Positions 32,265 through 43,339 of a DNA stretch of 64,000 bases are shown here, one piece after another (positions within the stretch are counted from its first letter, which is position 1; each line of letters opens with the position of its first letter). The notes beneath the pieces are model-generated. The model was not told the origin of the DNA and did no database searches. It was given only the letters and a program-made list of their open reading frames with translations. Origin of the DNA: Petaurus breviceps papuanus (lineage: Eukaryota > Chordata > Mammalia > Diprotodontia > Petauridae); the NCBI GenBank assembly GCA_028583685.1, contig JAMXIF010000220.1:40979710-41043709 (forward strand). The letters run 5' to 3'. The translations under genes were made by a program, and so were the position numbers.

Positions 32265-33340
32265 AGCAGCTAACACTGGGTCCACAGTGCCTGAGATTAC
32301 CTACACTTATTCCCTTCTCCACTAAAGGTCCACTGTACTCTGGACTCAGGTATGTTTTGTAGTTAGGTTATTCATGAGAGAGCCTGCCCTCAAATGAAAA
32401 GGTGTGGGGTTATAACTTCCTTTTGTGACACATTTTTTTCTCATTAAACCACAGCCCTAGTGTCCCAGGGACCAATTATTTAAGACTTAGGTTTAGGCTA
32501 GCATCTAGGATTTCCTGAAAAGAGAGAGTTATAATGATATACAATGTACAATATGAATCAGACCTGGCTCAGGTATTTATTTCTTATACACAAAAGGAAT
32601 GATAAACTCAGAAACACTTACAAGCATGAATTTAACAAAACAAAAAAAAATTCAGCAGTATTCAGTAATTAGATTTAACTATTATGCTCAGCTGGGGGCC
32701 TAATAGTTTGACTTCATTGTTCATATTATAAAGCAGTTTGTGGGATTACCAATAAGTTATTTTACATTTAGTGCTGGCTCTGCACTGCCCAAGCAAATCC
32801 TGGTACATGTATTTTGTTAAAAATAGCTGATCTTGGGCCAATCCTCTTCTTGATGACCATACCCTCTGGAGCAGAAATTTCCCTCGATGCCAGGCAGATA
32901 TGACTAGTGGAACCAGGACTCTCAGATCTCTCAGACTGATGGGGTTACCTCCAAACCTGAGTGCATCCTCTTTGAAGCTAATGATTAATTACCTTTTCAA
33001 CAAAGGAAACACAAAGCAGAAAGGGCAGCATAGGCCAGTTGAGTCAATGTTCCATGTGGGGGCTGGAGTGGCATGAGGAGAAAGAACAATGCCGGTCCCC
33101 ACCCACCGCTCATATTCTCTCAAGAGAAGTCTAGAAATTTAATATACCACTTTTCACATAAGAGGGTCAAGGCAAAGATACCATGAAACAAAGAAACTTT
33201 TTTTGTATCGGATTATCACATGGTCAGAAAAAGGCCCAAAAGCTTTTATGAAATCAATTAAAACCAGGAAGGGAGACTTTGAGTATGCTACACAGGATGG
33301 CCCTTGATATAAGGAAGAGAGAGGAAGGGAATAGGTATTC
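32265..33340. other. Unassigned DNA, about 1.1 kb
   Basis: No gene or repeat assigned. It may hide an old LTR but no second copy is visible here. Confidence 0.35.
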
Positions 33341-33344
33341 ATTT

Positions 33345-35800
33345 TTCAAAAATTTATTAATTTACTTATTTTTAGCTTTCAACATTCGCTTCCACAAGTT
33401 TTAAATTTTCTCCACTTCCCTCCCCCCTCGATCCCCAACACAGCATGCAATATGATATGACTTTACATTCACATTAAACACATTTTTACATTACTCATGT
33501 TGCACAAAAGAATTATAATGAATGGGAGACTATAAGAAAGAGAAAATAAAACAGAAGAGAAAATATTCTGCTTCTCTCTGCATTCTTACTCCAAAGTTCT
33601 TTCTCTGGATGTGGATTGCATTTACCATCACGAGTCCTTTGGAATTATTTAGGTCCTTGTATATAGTGTCAGTCTTTCTGAGAAGGGCTAAGTCTGTCAA
33701 AATCAGTCATCACACACTGTGGCTGTTTCTGTGAACAATATTCAGTATCAATTCATATAACTCTTTCCAGGGTTTTCTGGAGTCTGTCTATTCATCATTT
33801 CTTTTAGCACAATAACATTTCATTATATTCATATGCCACAACTTGTTCAGTCATTCCTTAATTGATGGACATTCCCTTGATTTCCAATTCTTTGTCATCA
33901 CAAAAAGAGCAGTTTATAAATATTTTTTATGCACGTGGATCCTTTTTCCATTTTTATGATCTCTTTGGGATACAGCCCTAGAATAGGTATTGCAGGGTCA
34001 AAGGTTATGCACATTTTTATAGCCCTTTGGACATAGTTCCAAATTGCTCTCCAAATTGGTTGAATAAGCTCTCAGCTCCACCAACAATGCATTAGTGTTT
34101 CAATTTTCCCACATCTTCCCCAGCATTTATCATTTTCCTGTTTTGTCATTTTAGGCAATCTGACAGGTGTGATATGATGCCTCAGGGTTGTTTTGATTTG
34201 CATCTATCTAATCAATAGTGATTTAGAGCATTTTTTTCATATGACTATAAATAGTCTTAATTTCTTCCTCTGAAAACAGCCTGTTCATATCCTTTGATGA
34301 TTTATCAACTGGGAATGACTTGTATTCTTGTAAATTTGACTCAGTTCTCTATATATTTTAGAAATGAAGCCCTTATCAGAGGCACCAGATGGAAAAATTT
34401 CCAGTTTTCTGATTCCCATTTAATCTTGGTTGTATTGGCTTTGTTTGTGAAAATAAAAGAAAAAACTTTTCACTTTAATGTAATCAAAATGATCCATTTT
34501 GCATTTCATAATGTTTTCTATCTCTTGTTGAGTCATAAATTCCTCCATTCTCCATAAATCTGTCAGATAAACTATTTCTTCCTCCCCTAATTTGTTTATA
34601 GTATCAGCCTTCATACCTAAATCATGTACTCATTTGGACTTTATTTTGGTATACAGCATCAGACATTGGTCTATGCACAGTTTCTAACATAATTTTTTTC
34701 CAATTTTCTCAGCATTTTTTGTCAAACTGTGAGTTCTTATCCTAGAAGCTGGGGTCTTTGGGTTCATCAAACAGTAAATTGCTATAATCATTGGCTACTG
34801 TTTCTTGTGTACCTAACCTATTCCACTGATCTACCCCTTTATGTCTCAGTCAGTACCAAGTAGTTTTGATGATTGTTGCTTTAAAATACAATTTGAAACC
34901 TGGTATGGTTACATCACGTTCCCTAACATTTCTTTTCATTAATTCTTTTGCAGTTCTGGACCTTTTGTTTTTCCAAATGAATTTTGTTCTTATTTTTTCT
35001 GGCTCCATAAAATAATTTTTGGTATTTTGATTGGTATGACACTGAATAAGTAAATTAATTTAAGAAGAATTGTCATTTTTATTATTTTAGCTCAGGCTAC
35101 CCACAAGCAACTTCTGTTTTTCCAATTATTTAGAAATGACTTTTTTGTGTGTGAAAAGTGTTTTATAATTGTGTTTATATAGTTCCTGGGTTTGTTTTGT
35201 CAGGTAGACTCCCAAATATTTTATAATGTCTATAAAAACTTTCAATGGAATTTCTCTTTCTATCTCTTGCTGTTGGGCTTTGTTAGTAATATATAGAAAT
35301 GCTGATGATTTGTGTGGGTTTATTTTTATATCCAGCAACTTTGCTAAAGTTGCTTATTATTTCAAGTAGTTTTTTACTGAATTTTCTAGGATTCTCTAAG
35401 TATATCATCGTATCATCTGCAAAGAGTGATAACTTCTTCTTTGCCTATTTTAATTCCTTCAATTTCTTTTTCTTCTCTTATTGCTAAAGCTAACATTTCT
35501 AGTACCATATTGAAATGCAGTGATGATAATGAACATCCTTGTTTCACCCCCAATCTTGTTGGAAATGCATCTAATTTAACCCCATTACATATAATGCTTG
35601 ATGAAGGTTTTAGGTAGATGCTACTTATCATTTTAAGGAAGACTCCATTTATTCCAATGCTCTCTAGTGTTTTTAATAGGAACGAGTGTTGTATTTTGTC
35701 AAAAACTTTTTCCGCTTCTATTGAGATGTGGTTTCTGTTAGGTTTGTTGTTGATATGATCAATTATGAGGATAGTTTTCTAATATTGAACCAGTCCTGCA
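33345..35800 (-). mobile_element. L1, 5'-truncated: ORF2 (RT onward) plus 3' end
   Basis: Read from high to low coordinates. The truncated 5' end lies in ORF2, with the reverse-transcriptase palm at 35,400-35,631: '[11 protein letters not shown]' (the QGC motif, 35,534-35,550) and, in another frame, FADD (35,412-35,423) followed by MIYLE. The thumb and post-RT peptide '[19 protein letters not shown]' with 'IIKYLGVYLTK' follows (35,126-35,338). The 3' region with the shared L1 tail markers runs to about 33,345. Several frameshifts make ORF2 non-functional. The 5' endonuclease portion and ORF1 are missing. Confidence 0.85.
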
Positions 35801-35802
35801 GG

Positions 35803-36062
35803 TAATATGCATTTATATAGCACCTACTATGTGCCAGGCAATGTGCTGAGCCCTTTTTACAAATGTTATCTCATTTAATCCTCACAACAACCTGAAAGGT
35901 AGGTATTATTATTATCTCCATTTTACAATTGAGGAAATTGAGGCAAATACAAGGTAATGATTTATCCAGAGTCACAGCTAGAAAATGTTTGAAGGATAGA
36001 GTTGAATTCAACTCTTCCTGACTCCACACCTGCAGCTCTATCCATTGTTCCCCCAGCAGCCT
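35803..36062 (+). mobile_element. MIR, near full length
   Basis: 'tttatatagcacctactatg', 'tgccaggcaatgtgctgagc', 'ttatctcatttaatcctcac', 'aggtaggtattattattatc' and 'ttttacaattgaggaaattg' follow the MIR consensus along its whole length. It lies exactly where the L1 stops, so it was probably the L1's target or breakpoint. Confidence 0.85.
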
Positions 36063-36164
36063 TACATACATATCCAAAAGTTTTATAAATATATAAATAA
36101 ATGTTTAGAGATACAATTTTTTCTTCCCAATTTACTACCCTTCTTATTATACTAAATTCACTGT

Positions 36165-36352
36165 TGTTGTTGTTAGTCCTTCCTTCTTTAAGAGGACCAT
36201 GACATCAGGAAGATGACGCCATTACTTGCAAGTGAATTGGATTTAAGTGAGGGAGGGCTGTGCAAAGTCACCAGCCTTACTTTCTCCTCTGGGGCCATCT
36301 AGCACCAGTTGCAAGATATAGATCAGGATGACTGGAGATAACCATTTCATAG
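36165..36352 (+). mobile_element. Marsupial SINE-like repeat ('GAATTGGATTTAAGTGAGG' type)
   Basis: Begins 'gttgttgttagtccttcctt', then 'agaggaccatgacatcagga', 'cttgcaagtgaattggattt' and 'gcaagatatagatcaggatg'. I recall this order from a common marsupial repeat but cannot give its name with confidence. The strand assignment is arbitrary. Confidence 0.55.
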
Positions 36353-36429
36353 CCCCAATAACAATGTATTAGTGTCTATCCGAATAGCCTTATGTGTTAT
36401 GGAAGATTCTAATAAATCCCTGGGAGTAC

Positions 36430-36700
36430 AATGGAACAATTCAACAAATATTCATCCCATAGCTACCAGATACAAAGAGAACTATGCTTGTCACTAGGGT
36501 ATATACAAAGTTTCTATAAAATAGAGTACTGGGTCTCTACCTTCATGGATCTAAGGAAGGGATAAAAGATATAAAATAACAGTATTATATGACAGTAGGT
36601 AAGGAGTATAATAGAAAGGAATAAAAGAAAGTGTTATGTAGAAAAAAGGAGCAAAACCATTACTGACCCAGGAGGATCAAGGGAAGGTTTCATGACAAAG
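36430..36700 (-). mobile_element. LINE-2 3' region
   Basis: 'caattcaacaaatattcatc' and 'ctaccttcatggatctaagg' are antisense L2 3' end equivalents (ccctgccctcaaggagct). Strongly diverged. Confidence 0.45.
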
Positions 36701-36964
36701 GTAGCCAAAAAAAAAATGTCACTGGGTAGTAGAAAGTGAGTTCTCTTATGTGGCTAAGATAGACAATGTCTAAGAAAAACAAATACATTTGAGAGTCAAT
36801 GAAGAACTTAAGAACATCAACAATTTTTATTTTTACATCACAAAAACTTTTGTTATTTCTCATATAGAAAGAATAACAAAAGTTGAGTTGGTCCTAAAAG
36901 GAAAGCATGGGATCCAGTAACACCTTTAAAAAGAGAAAGCCATTACATCTAGTTTTCCTCTTTA

Positions 36965-37069
36965 AGTAAAGATTCAAAGGTAGTGGACCATAGAATTTCA
37001 GTACTGAACTAGGACCTAGAAGTCATCTAATCTACTCTTTTCATTTTACAAAAGAGGAAACTGAGGTTA
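36965..37069 (+). mobile_element. MIR/L3-like fragment
   Basis: 'tagaatttcagtactgaact', 'ggacctagaagtcatctaat' and 'acaaaagaggaaactgagg'. Confidence 0.5.
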
Positions 37070-37430
37070 TGTATCAACAATTCAATATTCACAATGCCTA
37101 TGGCAATTATAAATATGCTAATGCGGTTATTAATCACATAATATAACAGACTCTCTATATGGGGAATGAAGCTAGAACATTTGTTAAAATACCAAATAAC
37201 TGAGTCCCAAAACCAGAAAGTCAAAGCCATCACAGTAGTTATAAAGTTGGCACACGTAGTTAGTGTAGTAAACTCTCACATTCTCAAGCCTTTAAAACAG
37301 AACAGGCTACCTCAGGCAAAGGTCCTCCTCTCCCCATTTACAGCAACTGCTGAGTGTCCAGGAAGCATGCTCCCAGCAGTTCCGCCCCCCCCCCCCCCCC
37401 CCCCCCACCTCCCCACCCCGTCCCCCCGAC

Positions 37431-37465
<35 letters not shown>

Positions 37466-37627
37466 CAGTTCCAGTCCCTGGAAGTCTTCAGCAGGAGTCC
37501 TTAGCAGAAATTCTGGCTTCACCACAGGGACTCTAGCTTGGCTTCCGCTTCCTCTAGCTCCCCCCCTTCCTGCTACATCAGCAAGTCCATGGGACATGGA
37601 AGATCTTTAAATCCCATAACCCTTACA
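37070..37627 (-). mobile_element. ERV LTR 'D' with poly-C runs (fossil)
   Basis: A 558-bp antisense LTR. Its U5 side has 'acataatataacagactctc', shared with 'E', 'F' and 'G'. Its U3 side (37,195-37,627) matches that of LTR 'B' ('aacaggctacctcaggcaaa', 'aggagtccttagcagaaatt') and ends 'cataacccttaca'. Two long C runs (22 and 33 bases) lie in U3. No clean target duplication was seen. Confidence 0.75.
37385..37464. repeat. Poly-C / C-rich tract
   Basis: C22 (37,385-37,406), a short C-rich bridge, then C33 (37,432-37,464). The equivalent place in LTR 'B' reads only 'ccggcccctggcagtcc'. It produces Pro-rich plus frames and Gly-rich minus frames that are not genes. Confidence 0.95.
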
Positions 37628-37629
37628 AA

Positions 37630-38015
37630 TTCTCTCTTAGTTACTAAATGGAAGACTCAGAATTATTATCAGAATTATTGGTTAACATTCTGAGAGTCTT
37701 ACACAAGGCAAAATGATTAACTTTGAATTATCTCTTCTAAAGGGAAGACATTGGCTCAGATGATGAAGAAACAGAATATCGACCCACAGTTGTTCATATT
37801 TAACTCAAAGATATATTACATGTGGAAGGAGAGGAAGAGAGAATATGGGAAAGTGCCCCACATTGTGTTGTATTTCAATGGTTATTGTAGAGAGTTCATT
37901 CAAATTATTACAAAGCAGCAAAGGCAGATAGGTCTTAATAACTGACCAGCGGTAAACCAAAAAGTGAATAAAAGTAATCACAGTTCATAAGCAAAAAGTA
38001 CCTAACAGTTTACCA
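37630..38015. other. Unassigned DNA
   Basis: No gene or repeat assigned. Confidence 0.4.
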
Positions 38016-38017
38016 GC

Positions 38018-38172
38018 ACTTTATAATAATCCCATGAAGCACAACAATGAAGGCAAGTATTCATGCCCCCATTTTATAGAGGAAGAAAGTAGAGGTGCAG
38101 TAACTTTCTCACAGGAAGTAGTGGAACTGGGACTGGAAGCTGGAACTATCAAGCCCAAGTCTAGTGCATTTT
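38018..38172 (+). mobile_element. MIR fragment
   Basis: 'taataatcccatgaagcaca', 'gcccccattttatagaggaa' and 'ggaactgggactggaagctg' follow MIR order. Confidence 0.6.
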
Positions 38173-38174
38173 TC

Positions 38175-38650
38175 TGAATAAAATTCTGATTAAAAATAAA
38201 CCATGTGCCTGTAGATAATTGAAATTTAATGTTACTGTGACCTTCCTCTCCTCAAAAAGTAAAATGATAAATGGAGAGACTGGGGCAAAGATATACAGGT
38301 ATGTTCAGTTAGTATGTATAGTAGCCAAAGGATAGATAGAACTTGGACATCTGACTCCTTTTCTGCTATTGAATTGTCACAAAAAATATAAATTGTGTCA
38401 AAAAAACAAAAGACATTTTCACCTTTCTAGTCAAAGAAAGAGTTGGGTAGCAGAATAGCCCTGACAAAAACCCATTCCTTCCTAAAGAATGAGAAAATGA
38501 AAATAAGAGATGGGGAAATAGGAGTGAGGAGGAAGGTTTCTAAAACAAGCTTCAAAGAAAAAAATAATAAAGCACGCAAGCTTGTACATTGGACCAAGAA
38601 TGACAAAGGAGCAAAAAAGGCAAGAACAAGGCCTTTTGAAAAGGCCATTT
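38175..38650. other. Unassigned A-rich DNA
   Basis: No gene. Lys-rich 63-73-codon frames occur on both strands and have no recognisable similarity. Confidence 0.4.
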
Positions 38651-38665
38651 AAAATAAACCAGACA

Positions 38666-38836
38666 TGGGGCAACTAGGTGGTGAAGTAAATAGAGCACCG
38701 GTCCTGGGGTCAGGAGGACCTGAGTTCAAATCCGACCTCAGACACTTAACACAAAACTAGCCATGTGACCTTGGGCAAATCACTTAACCCAATTGCCCTG
38801 CCTTCCCCCTCCAAAAAGCGAAAAATAAAATAAAAT
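38666..38836 (+). mobile_element. Young tRNA-derived SINE, subtype 1
   Basis: Head 'ggggcaactaggtggtgaag', B-box region 'tgagttcaaatccgacctca', then 'gacacttaacacaaaac' and 'ttgggcaaatcacttaaccc', ending in an (AAAAT)n tail. A perfect 15-bp target duplication AAAATAAACCAGACA lies at 38,651-38,665 and 38,837-38,851, the mark of L1-type target-primed integration. Confidence 0.9.
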
Positions 38837-38854
38837 AAAATAAACCAGACAGTA

Positions 38855-39400
38855 ACTTAACTTGGCTTTCAATGTGAAAGTTTCAAGGAAAAGTTGCATT
38901 AAACACCCTTAGAGTGAAGAAATGATGGACTTATTTTCTAACTTTCAGATGCTAATATATTCCCTACAAGGTACAGTTCCTTTGTATTGTAGATATTCTA
39001 AATTACTATGTTGCTGGGGGGAGGTAGGAAAGTGGCATTTTGATATTTGCAAGACTTTTGAAAAAGTCAGAATATGCTGATATGGTCCTTATCATCTTGT
39101 TTTTGGATGTTTTCTACTGAACAAGAAGAAAAAAAAGGAAAAAGAAGAAAATTCTTTCTAGAAAATTCTTTCATTACAGAATTTGTATTCAGCTCTCCAC
39201 CCCCATCCCCTTTCCTGGGGAGCTGCTAACTTTTTTTTTCCCCAATATTGAGCTCTATATCCTGAAAGTATGAGATGATGTTGGTTTTTCTTTTCTTTCC
39301 TTTTTTTTTAAGTGTAGGGAACTCTGGATCAAGAAATTCCCTCCACTGGTACAAGTCACCATCTTTTCTCCACTGCATTATTAATAGCATTGTCTTAATC
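38855..39400. other. Unassigned DNA
   Basis: No gene or repeat assigned. Confidence 0.4.
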
Positions 39401-39404
39401 AAGA

Positions 39405-39530
39405 GCACTAGAGAGCTTAAGGGATTGGCCCACAATCACCATTAGTATGTGTTCAAAGCAGCACTCACACTCAGGTCTTCCTGACTATAGGGTCAGAGCT
39501 CTGTTTATTTTCATGCTATCTCTTTGGAAT
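39405..39530 (+). mobile_element. MIR 3' fragment
   Basis: 'aagggattggcccacaatca', 'cactcaggtcttcctgacta' and 'agggtcagagctctg' match the MIR CORE/3' region. Confidence 0.5.
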
Positions 39531-39699
39531 AGCTTTCCATTTGCATGGAATGATGGTCTGAGTAATTTGTGGCAGGACTGATATGAAAGGCAGTGCCTGA
39601 CTTGTGTTTAATGAAGGATTCATCATAGAACTAAAGAGTAAGTTGAGGCTCGTAAGTGTTAGAAGAAAAATAGAATATGATCTAATAACAACTACATAA

Positions 39700-39830
39700 A
39701 CAGCAAACCTTGTAAGTGCTTACTGGGAACAGAGTTGTGTGTTACATACTGAAAAAGATGCAAAGCTTAAATAAGGTCAAATTTCTGTCTCCAAGCAGCT
39801 TATAGTCTAATAGAACCATAGCCCAGACAT
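39700..39830 (-). mobile_element. LINE-2 3' region
   Basis: 'ttgtaagtgcttactgggaa' and 'ctccaagcagcttatagtct' are antisense L2 3' end equivalents. Confidence 0.5.
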
Positions 39831-39984
39831 GGGAAAGAAATGTGAAATGGATCATCTGAACACTCTTAGGATACACTTCTATAGCTATTCTCTAACTTTT
39901 GTTGGAAAATGAACAACCTGTCCAAATAAACAGGTTTCTATGTAGTCAATGATCTCTTTTTTTCCCCCTTTCTCTCCTCATTGG

Positions 39985-40540
39985 AATTTTTTTCCCCCCT
40001 CTGGGCCTTCAGAATATTTTTCTTGAGCATTTTTCACAATGCACTGTCTTCCTTTATGGAATTTAATACTTGGGATTTTCTCTATATTCCCCACAAATCC
40101 TTTGAAATGTGTTCTCCCAAATCAGGAATGCATGTTAACCTAGATCTGACTTTTCACTCTCTCTGCCCCAGAGGAACTCACCTCAACAACTAGCTTTTCC
40201 CTTTTGATTTGAATCATATCCAGAATAGAATTCCCCCCTTATTGGCTCCTCCATATTTTGAAAGAGGGAAGTATCATTAAGACAACTTGAGAATTATTAG
40301 GTTCTCTGCTTTATAAGCTGAGCTCCAGCAGTTGTCCTTGGCTAAAATCTCCCATCATTCCTCTCTACCATTGTATTATGTTTCCCAAACTTTTATCTTT
40401 TTTTTTTTGTCCAAGTAGTTTCTACTTTATTCCAATGACAAATTCATTCCCATTTCTATCTTCATTGATGTTCACACAAATATTCTTCACCATGCTCTCT
40501 CTCTTGCTCCCTTTCCTGTATTTCCTCATATGAGTATTTG
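39985..40540 (-). mobile_element. CR1/L3-clade LINE, endonuclease C-terminus
   Basis: The minus strand encodes MMGDFS at 40,341-40,358, corresponding to the AP-endonuclease motif GDFN of CR1/L3 ORF2. It is followed by 'EEPI' and NSILDMIQIKREKLVVEVSS (equivalent to CR1 'REPTRGGALLDLLLTNREELVGDV'). Upstream on the minus strand is a 'VIGIK' piece where the clade has VIVGVYYRPPGQ. The reading frame shifts between these blocks and the catalytic Asn reads Ser, so the copy is inactive. A SINE starts at its upstream edge (40,541). Confidence 0.65.
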
Positions 40541-40798
40541 TTATGTTGTTAGGTCATTTTTCAGTCATGTTAAACTCTCCATGACCCTATTTGGGATTTT
40601 CTTGGCAAAGATCGTGGGGTGGCTTGCCATTTCTCTCTCCAACTCATTTTACAAATGAGGAAATTGAAGTAAACAGAGTTAAATGACTTGCCTAGGGACA
40701 CATAGCTAGTAAATGTCTGAGACCAGATTTGAACTCAGGAAGATGAGTCTTCCTGACTCCAGACCCAGCACTCTATCCACTGTGACTCCTAGCTGCCC
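40541..40798 (-). mobile_element. Marsupial tRNA-derived SINE (long type)
   Basis: Antisense: 'gttgttaggtcatttttcag', 'gggattttcttggcaaagat', 'caaatgaggaaattgaagta' and 'agatttgaactcaggaagat', ending 'gactcctagctgccc'. Confidence 0.85.
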
Positions 40799-40799
40799 A

Positions 40800-42000
40800 T
40801 ATATGCATATAATCTACTTTATATATAATGCGACACAATATATTCTTCCTCCCTTTTTATCTATCCTATTTTTTCAATAAGTTTTATGCAAATGAAGTAT
40901 TTTTTTAATCACAGGTATCATTCCACCAATTCTTAGTGATTCTTAGAATAACAAATTTCCCTTCTTTTATTAAGGCTTCTAGTTCATCTTGCCTGTTAAC
41001 TATATTTTGTCCTTTGTGTGTTATGATCATTTGAAATCATGTGTGGAACCACTGACTCCTTTCTCGAATTTGTTTCCTATAACCTTTGGATGGCTCAACT
41101 AGTAGTCTCCCTCCTACATCAGAACAACAATCTATTGTGTCTAGCTTAGATGATTTAGTTGCAAAGGGGGAAACCTGGAAACAAAAGTGCTCCTTCTCTA
41201 GACTGGTTTCAGTCCTGGGGAAGGCTGACCCAAAGCAAAGGGAATTCAAGCTTTTTATCTGAATCATTATGTCTTCACTCCGGAGTCTCCAAGAAAATTT
41301 ATTAAATAAAAGTTAAATATGGATCATGCCTAGGGGCTCCTCTTAAAAGAGATTAATAGGCTCACTGGTAGAAAAAGTTACTTAGTGAAAAAGTAGTAGA
41401 TATAAAATATAGTACAGATATTTATTTTCTATACTATATAATAAATGCTTAAAATACAAATTATAAATTCACATTAATACAAATTAGAAACATAGAACAT
41501 TTTGTGGTACTACTGAATACGTATTTTATATTTACCTCTGCCTCAAGCTTCCTATGCAAGTTTCACCAAGTCCATGTGTCCTATTGTAATACCCTGTTAC
41601 AATAATTAGCCCATTTTTAGCCTCAAGGGTAAGAGTTCAATCACATTTGCTCTGTGATCCCAGTTAAGAAAACATCTGACAAACAGGAGGAAAAAAAGAA
41701 AAGATTATAGAATAGTGCCTGTAGATAGACAGGCATCAGAAGAGGTTAGAGAAAGAGAATGTTCTTTGTTCTCCAGGATTTCCTTCAGCCTGGGTTCTCC
41801 TGTCTGGGATACCTTCAGAGGCAACAATATTTTCCTTCCCTGTCAAGTTTAGTCCTACCTTTGATCCTCAAAGATGCTAGAAATGCCATCTTTGCTCCAA
41901 CCTCTAGAATGCAGATGCTCAGAATTTTTCCCCTTATTCTGAGATATATTCTTCCTTCTATAAAAGTTGCTCATGGCATGACCAGATTGATTCAAGGAAG
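40800..42000. other. Unassigned DNA, about 1.2 kb
   Basis: No gene identified. The 90-codon plus frame (41,759-42,031) and the 76-codon minus frame (41,037-41,267) have no similarity I recognise. If the CR1/L3 pieces on either side are one element, this lies within it. Confidence 0.35.
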
Positions 42001-42002
42001 TT

Positions 42003-42142
42003 TACACACCAATTCACTAAAAACTTATTGAACATCCATAATGTGCCATATTGCGCTAAGTATTAGGGATACAATTAATATTAAAAAGTCAGTCCCTGCT
42101 CTCAGTAAGCTCATAATCTAAGGGGGAAGACAGCCCAAAAGA
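42003..42142 (-). mobile_element. LINE-2 3' end
   Basis: 'aaaacttattgaacatccat', 'aatgtgccatattgcgctaa' and 'cagtaagctcataatctaag' are the antisense L2 terminus. Confidence 0.65.
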
Positions 42143-42144
42143 GG

Positions 42145-42488
42145 CAGGAAAGGTGGGGAGGAAGGCTGGGACACCAGAGGGTCCCTGGATAAAGGATTTC
42201 TTGTTCTTGGAGCTGAATCCAAGCAAGGTAGCAGAAACAAGGTGGAAGGATCTAAAAGTTTAGTTTCTGCACTCTATAAAGGAAAGTATTGAAAGGAGAT
42301 GCTCCATCCTCCATCCCTCCAAACAAAGGGGAGAGGAGGCTGATGGAGGTGGTCTCAGTTGAAGCTTAAATTAGCAGCATAGTGGTGAGTTCAGAAGTGA
42401 TGACCTTAACCTGGGAGAGGCATCTTATTGAAACCAGGCAGGACAGCAGTTGGAAGATTGAGTTTTGATTGCTATTATTCACTTTAAA
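42145..42488. other. Unassigned DNA
   Basis: No gene or repeat assigned. Confidence 0.4.
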
Positions 42489-42501
42489 AATATTCCCATT
42501 T

Positions 42502-42649
42502 GGGGTGGCAAGGTGGTGCAGTGAGTAGAGCACTGGCCCTGGAGTCAGGAGGACCTGAGTTCAAATCCAGCCTCAGACACTTAACACAAAAAACATGTCA
42601 TCTTGGGCAAGTCACTAAACCCCAACTGCCCTCGAAAAAGCAGAAATTA

Positions 42650-42683
<34 letters not shown>

Positions 42684-42692
42684 CATATATAT
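42502..42692 (+). mobile_element. Young tRNA-derived SINE, subtype 1, with TA tail
   Basis: 'ggggtggcaaggtggtgcag' (A-box-bearing head), 'tgagttcaaatccagcctca' (B box) and 'acacttaacacaaaaaacat'. The tail has become a (TA)n microsatellite (42,646-42,692). The target duplication ATATTCCCATTT is perfect (42,490-42,501 and 42,693-42,704). Confidence 0.9.
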
Positions 42693-42709
42693 ATATTCCC
42701 ATTTAATCA

Positions 42710-43335
42710 AGGCACAAGAGCCAAAATGGGGGTGGGGACTTCAATTTTACCCTTACACTAGCAAGCCAGGGCACAGAGCTTAATCCCTTGGTGGCAGAAT
42801 TCTCCTGGTGTTTTCTCCTAAAAGTGATGTATCTAAGAAGCATTATGGGCAAAGGAATCATGTCCACCTGCCAATGAGCAAATAGGAACTCTAAACCTAT
42901 CAGTCCCATAAGATTTCCAAGAGGGCTAGAAATGCTCATCAGTGTTTTGTTCACCTGCATTGGGGGCAGGGTTACAAAACAGAAAAGGCAGCCAGGAATC
43001 TGCTGTATGATCCTAGGCTCACCCAAGCACATGTTGCAGCTGCCATATATGTCTAACCATCTTAGATGCTGGTAATGGGGAGGAAAGATGATTCCTATTC
43101 ATAAATTGGGTGAGGCCCAACAGAAAAACTGCCATGAGAGACGAGAAACCATCTCTCTTAGTTCCTGGGAGCCTACAGAGCTCTTTATTTTTTGTTGACA
43201 CAGTTCCACCTCACCTCCTGACTCCATTGAAGGGACCAAGAAAGCAACAGGAACCAAAGCTTACCCTCTAGTAAGAGGACAAAGTATATGTGACCTACCA
43301 GAAGGGATAGAGCAGAGGCCCATTTTCATGCCCTC
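42710..43335. other. Unassigned DNA
   Basis: A 109-codon minus frame (42,703-43,032) is followed by a 60-codon one, but neither resembles a known family. Possibly inner parts of the CR1/L3 element. Confidence 0.3.
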
Positions 43336-43339
43336 CAGT

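Noticed and set aside
37166-37536. Pro-rich plus-strand frames and a Gly-rich minus-strand frame
   Set aside because: They are translations of poly-C runs inside an LTR and have no independent coding evidence.
38666-38836. tRNA-like A and B boxes as possible tRNA genes (also at 42,502, 43,875 and 60,147)
   Set aside because: The boxes belong to SINE heads; a cloverleaf with a proper acceptor stem does not form, and the sequences continue into SINE bodies with target duplications.
42703-43201. Two adjacent minus frames (109 and 60 codons) as a possible host exon pair
   Set aside because: No recognisable family, no convincing splice sites, and they lie between CR1/L3 pieces on the same strand.
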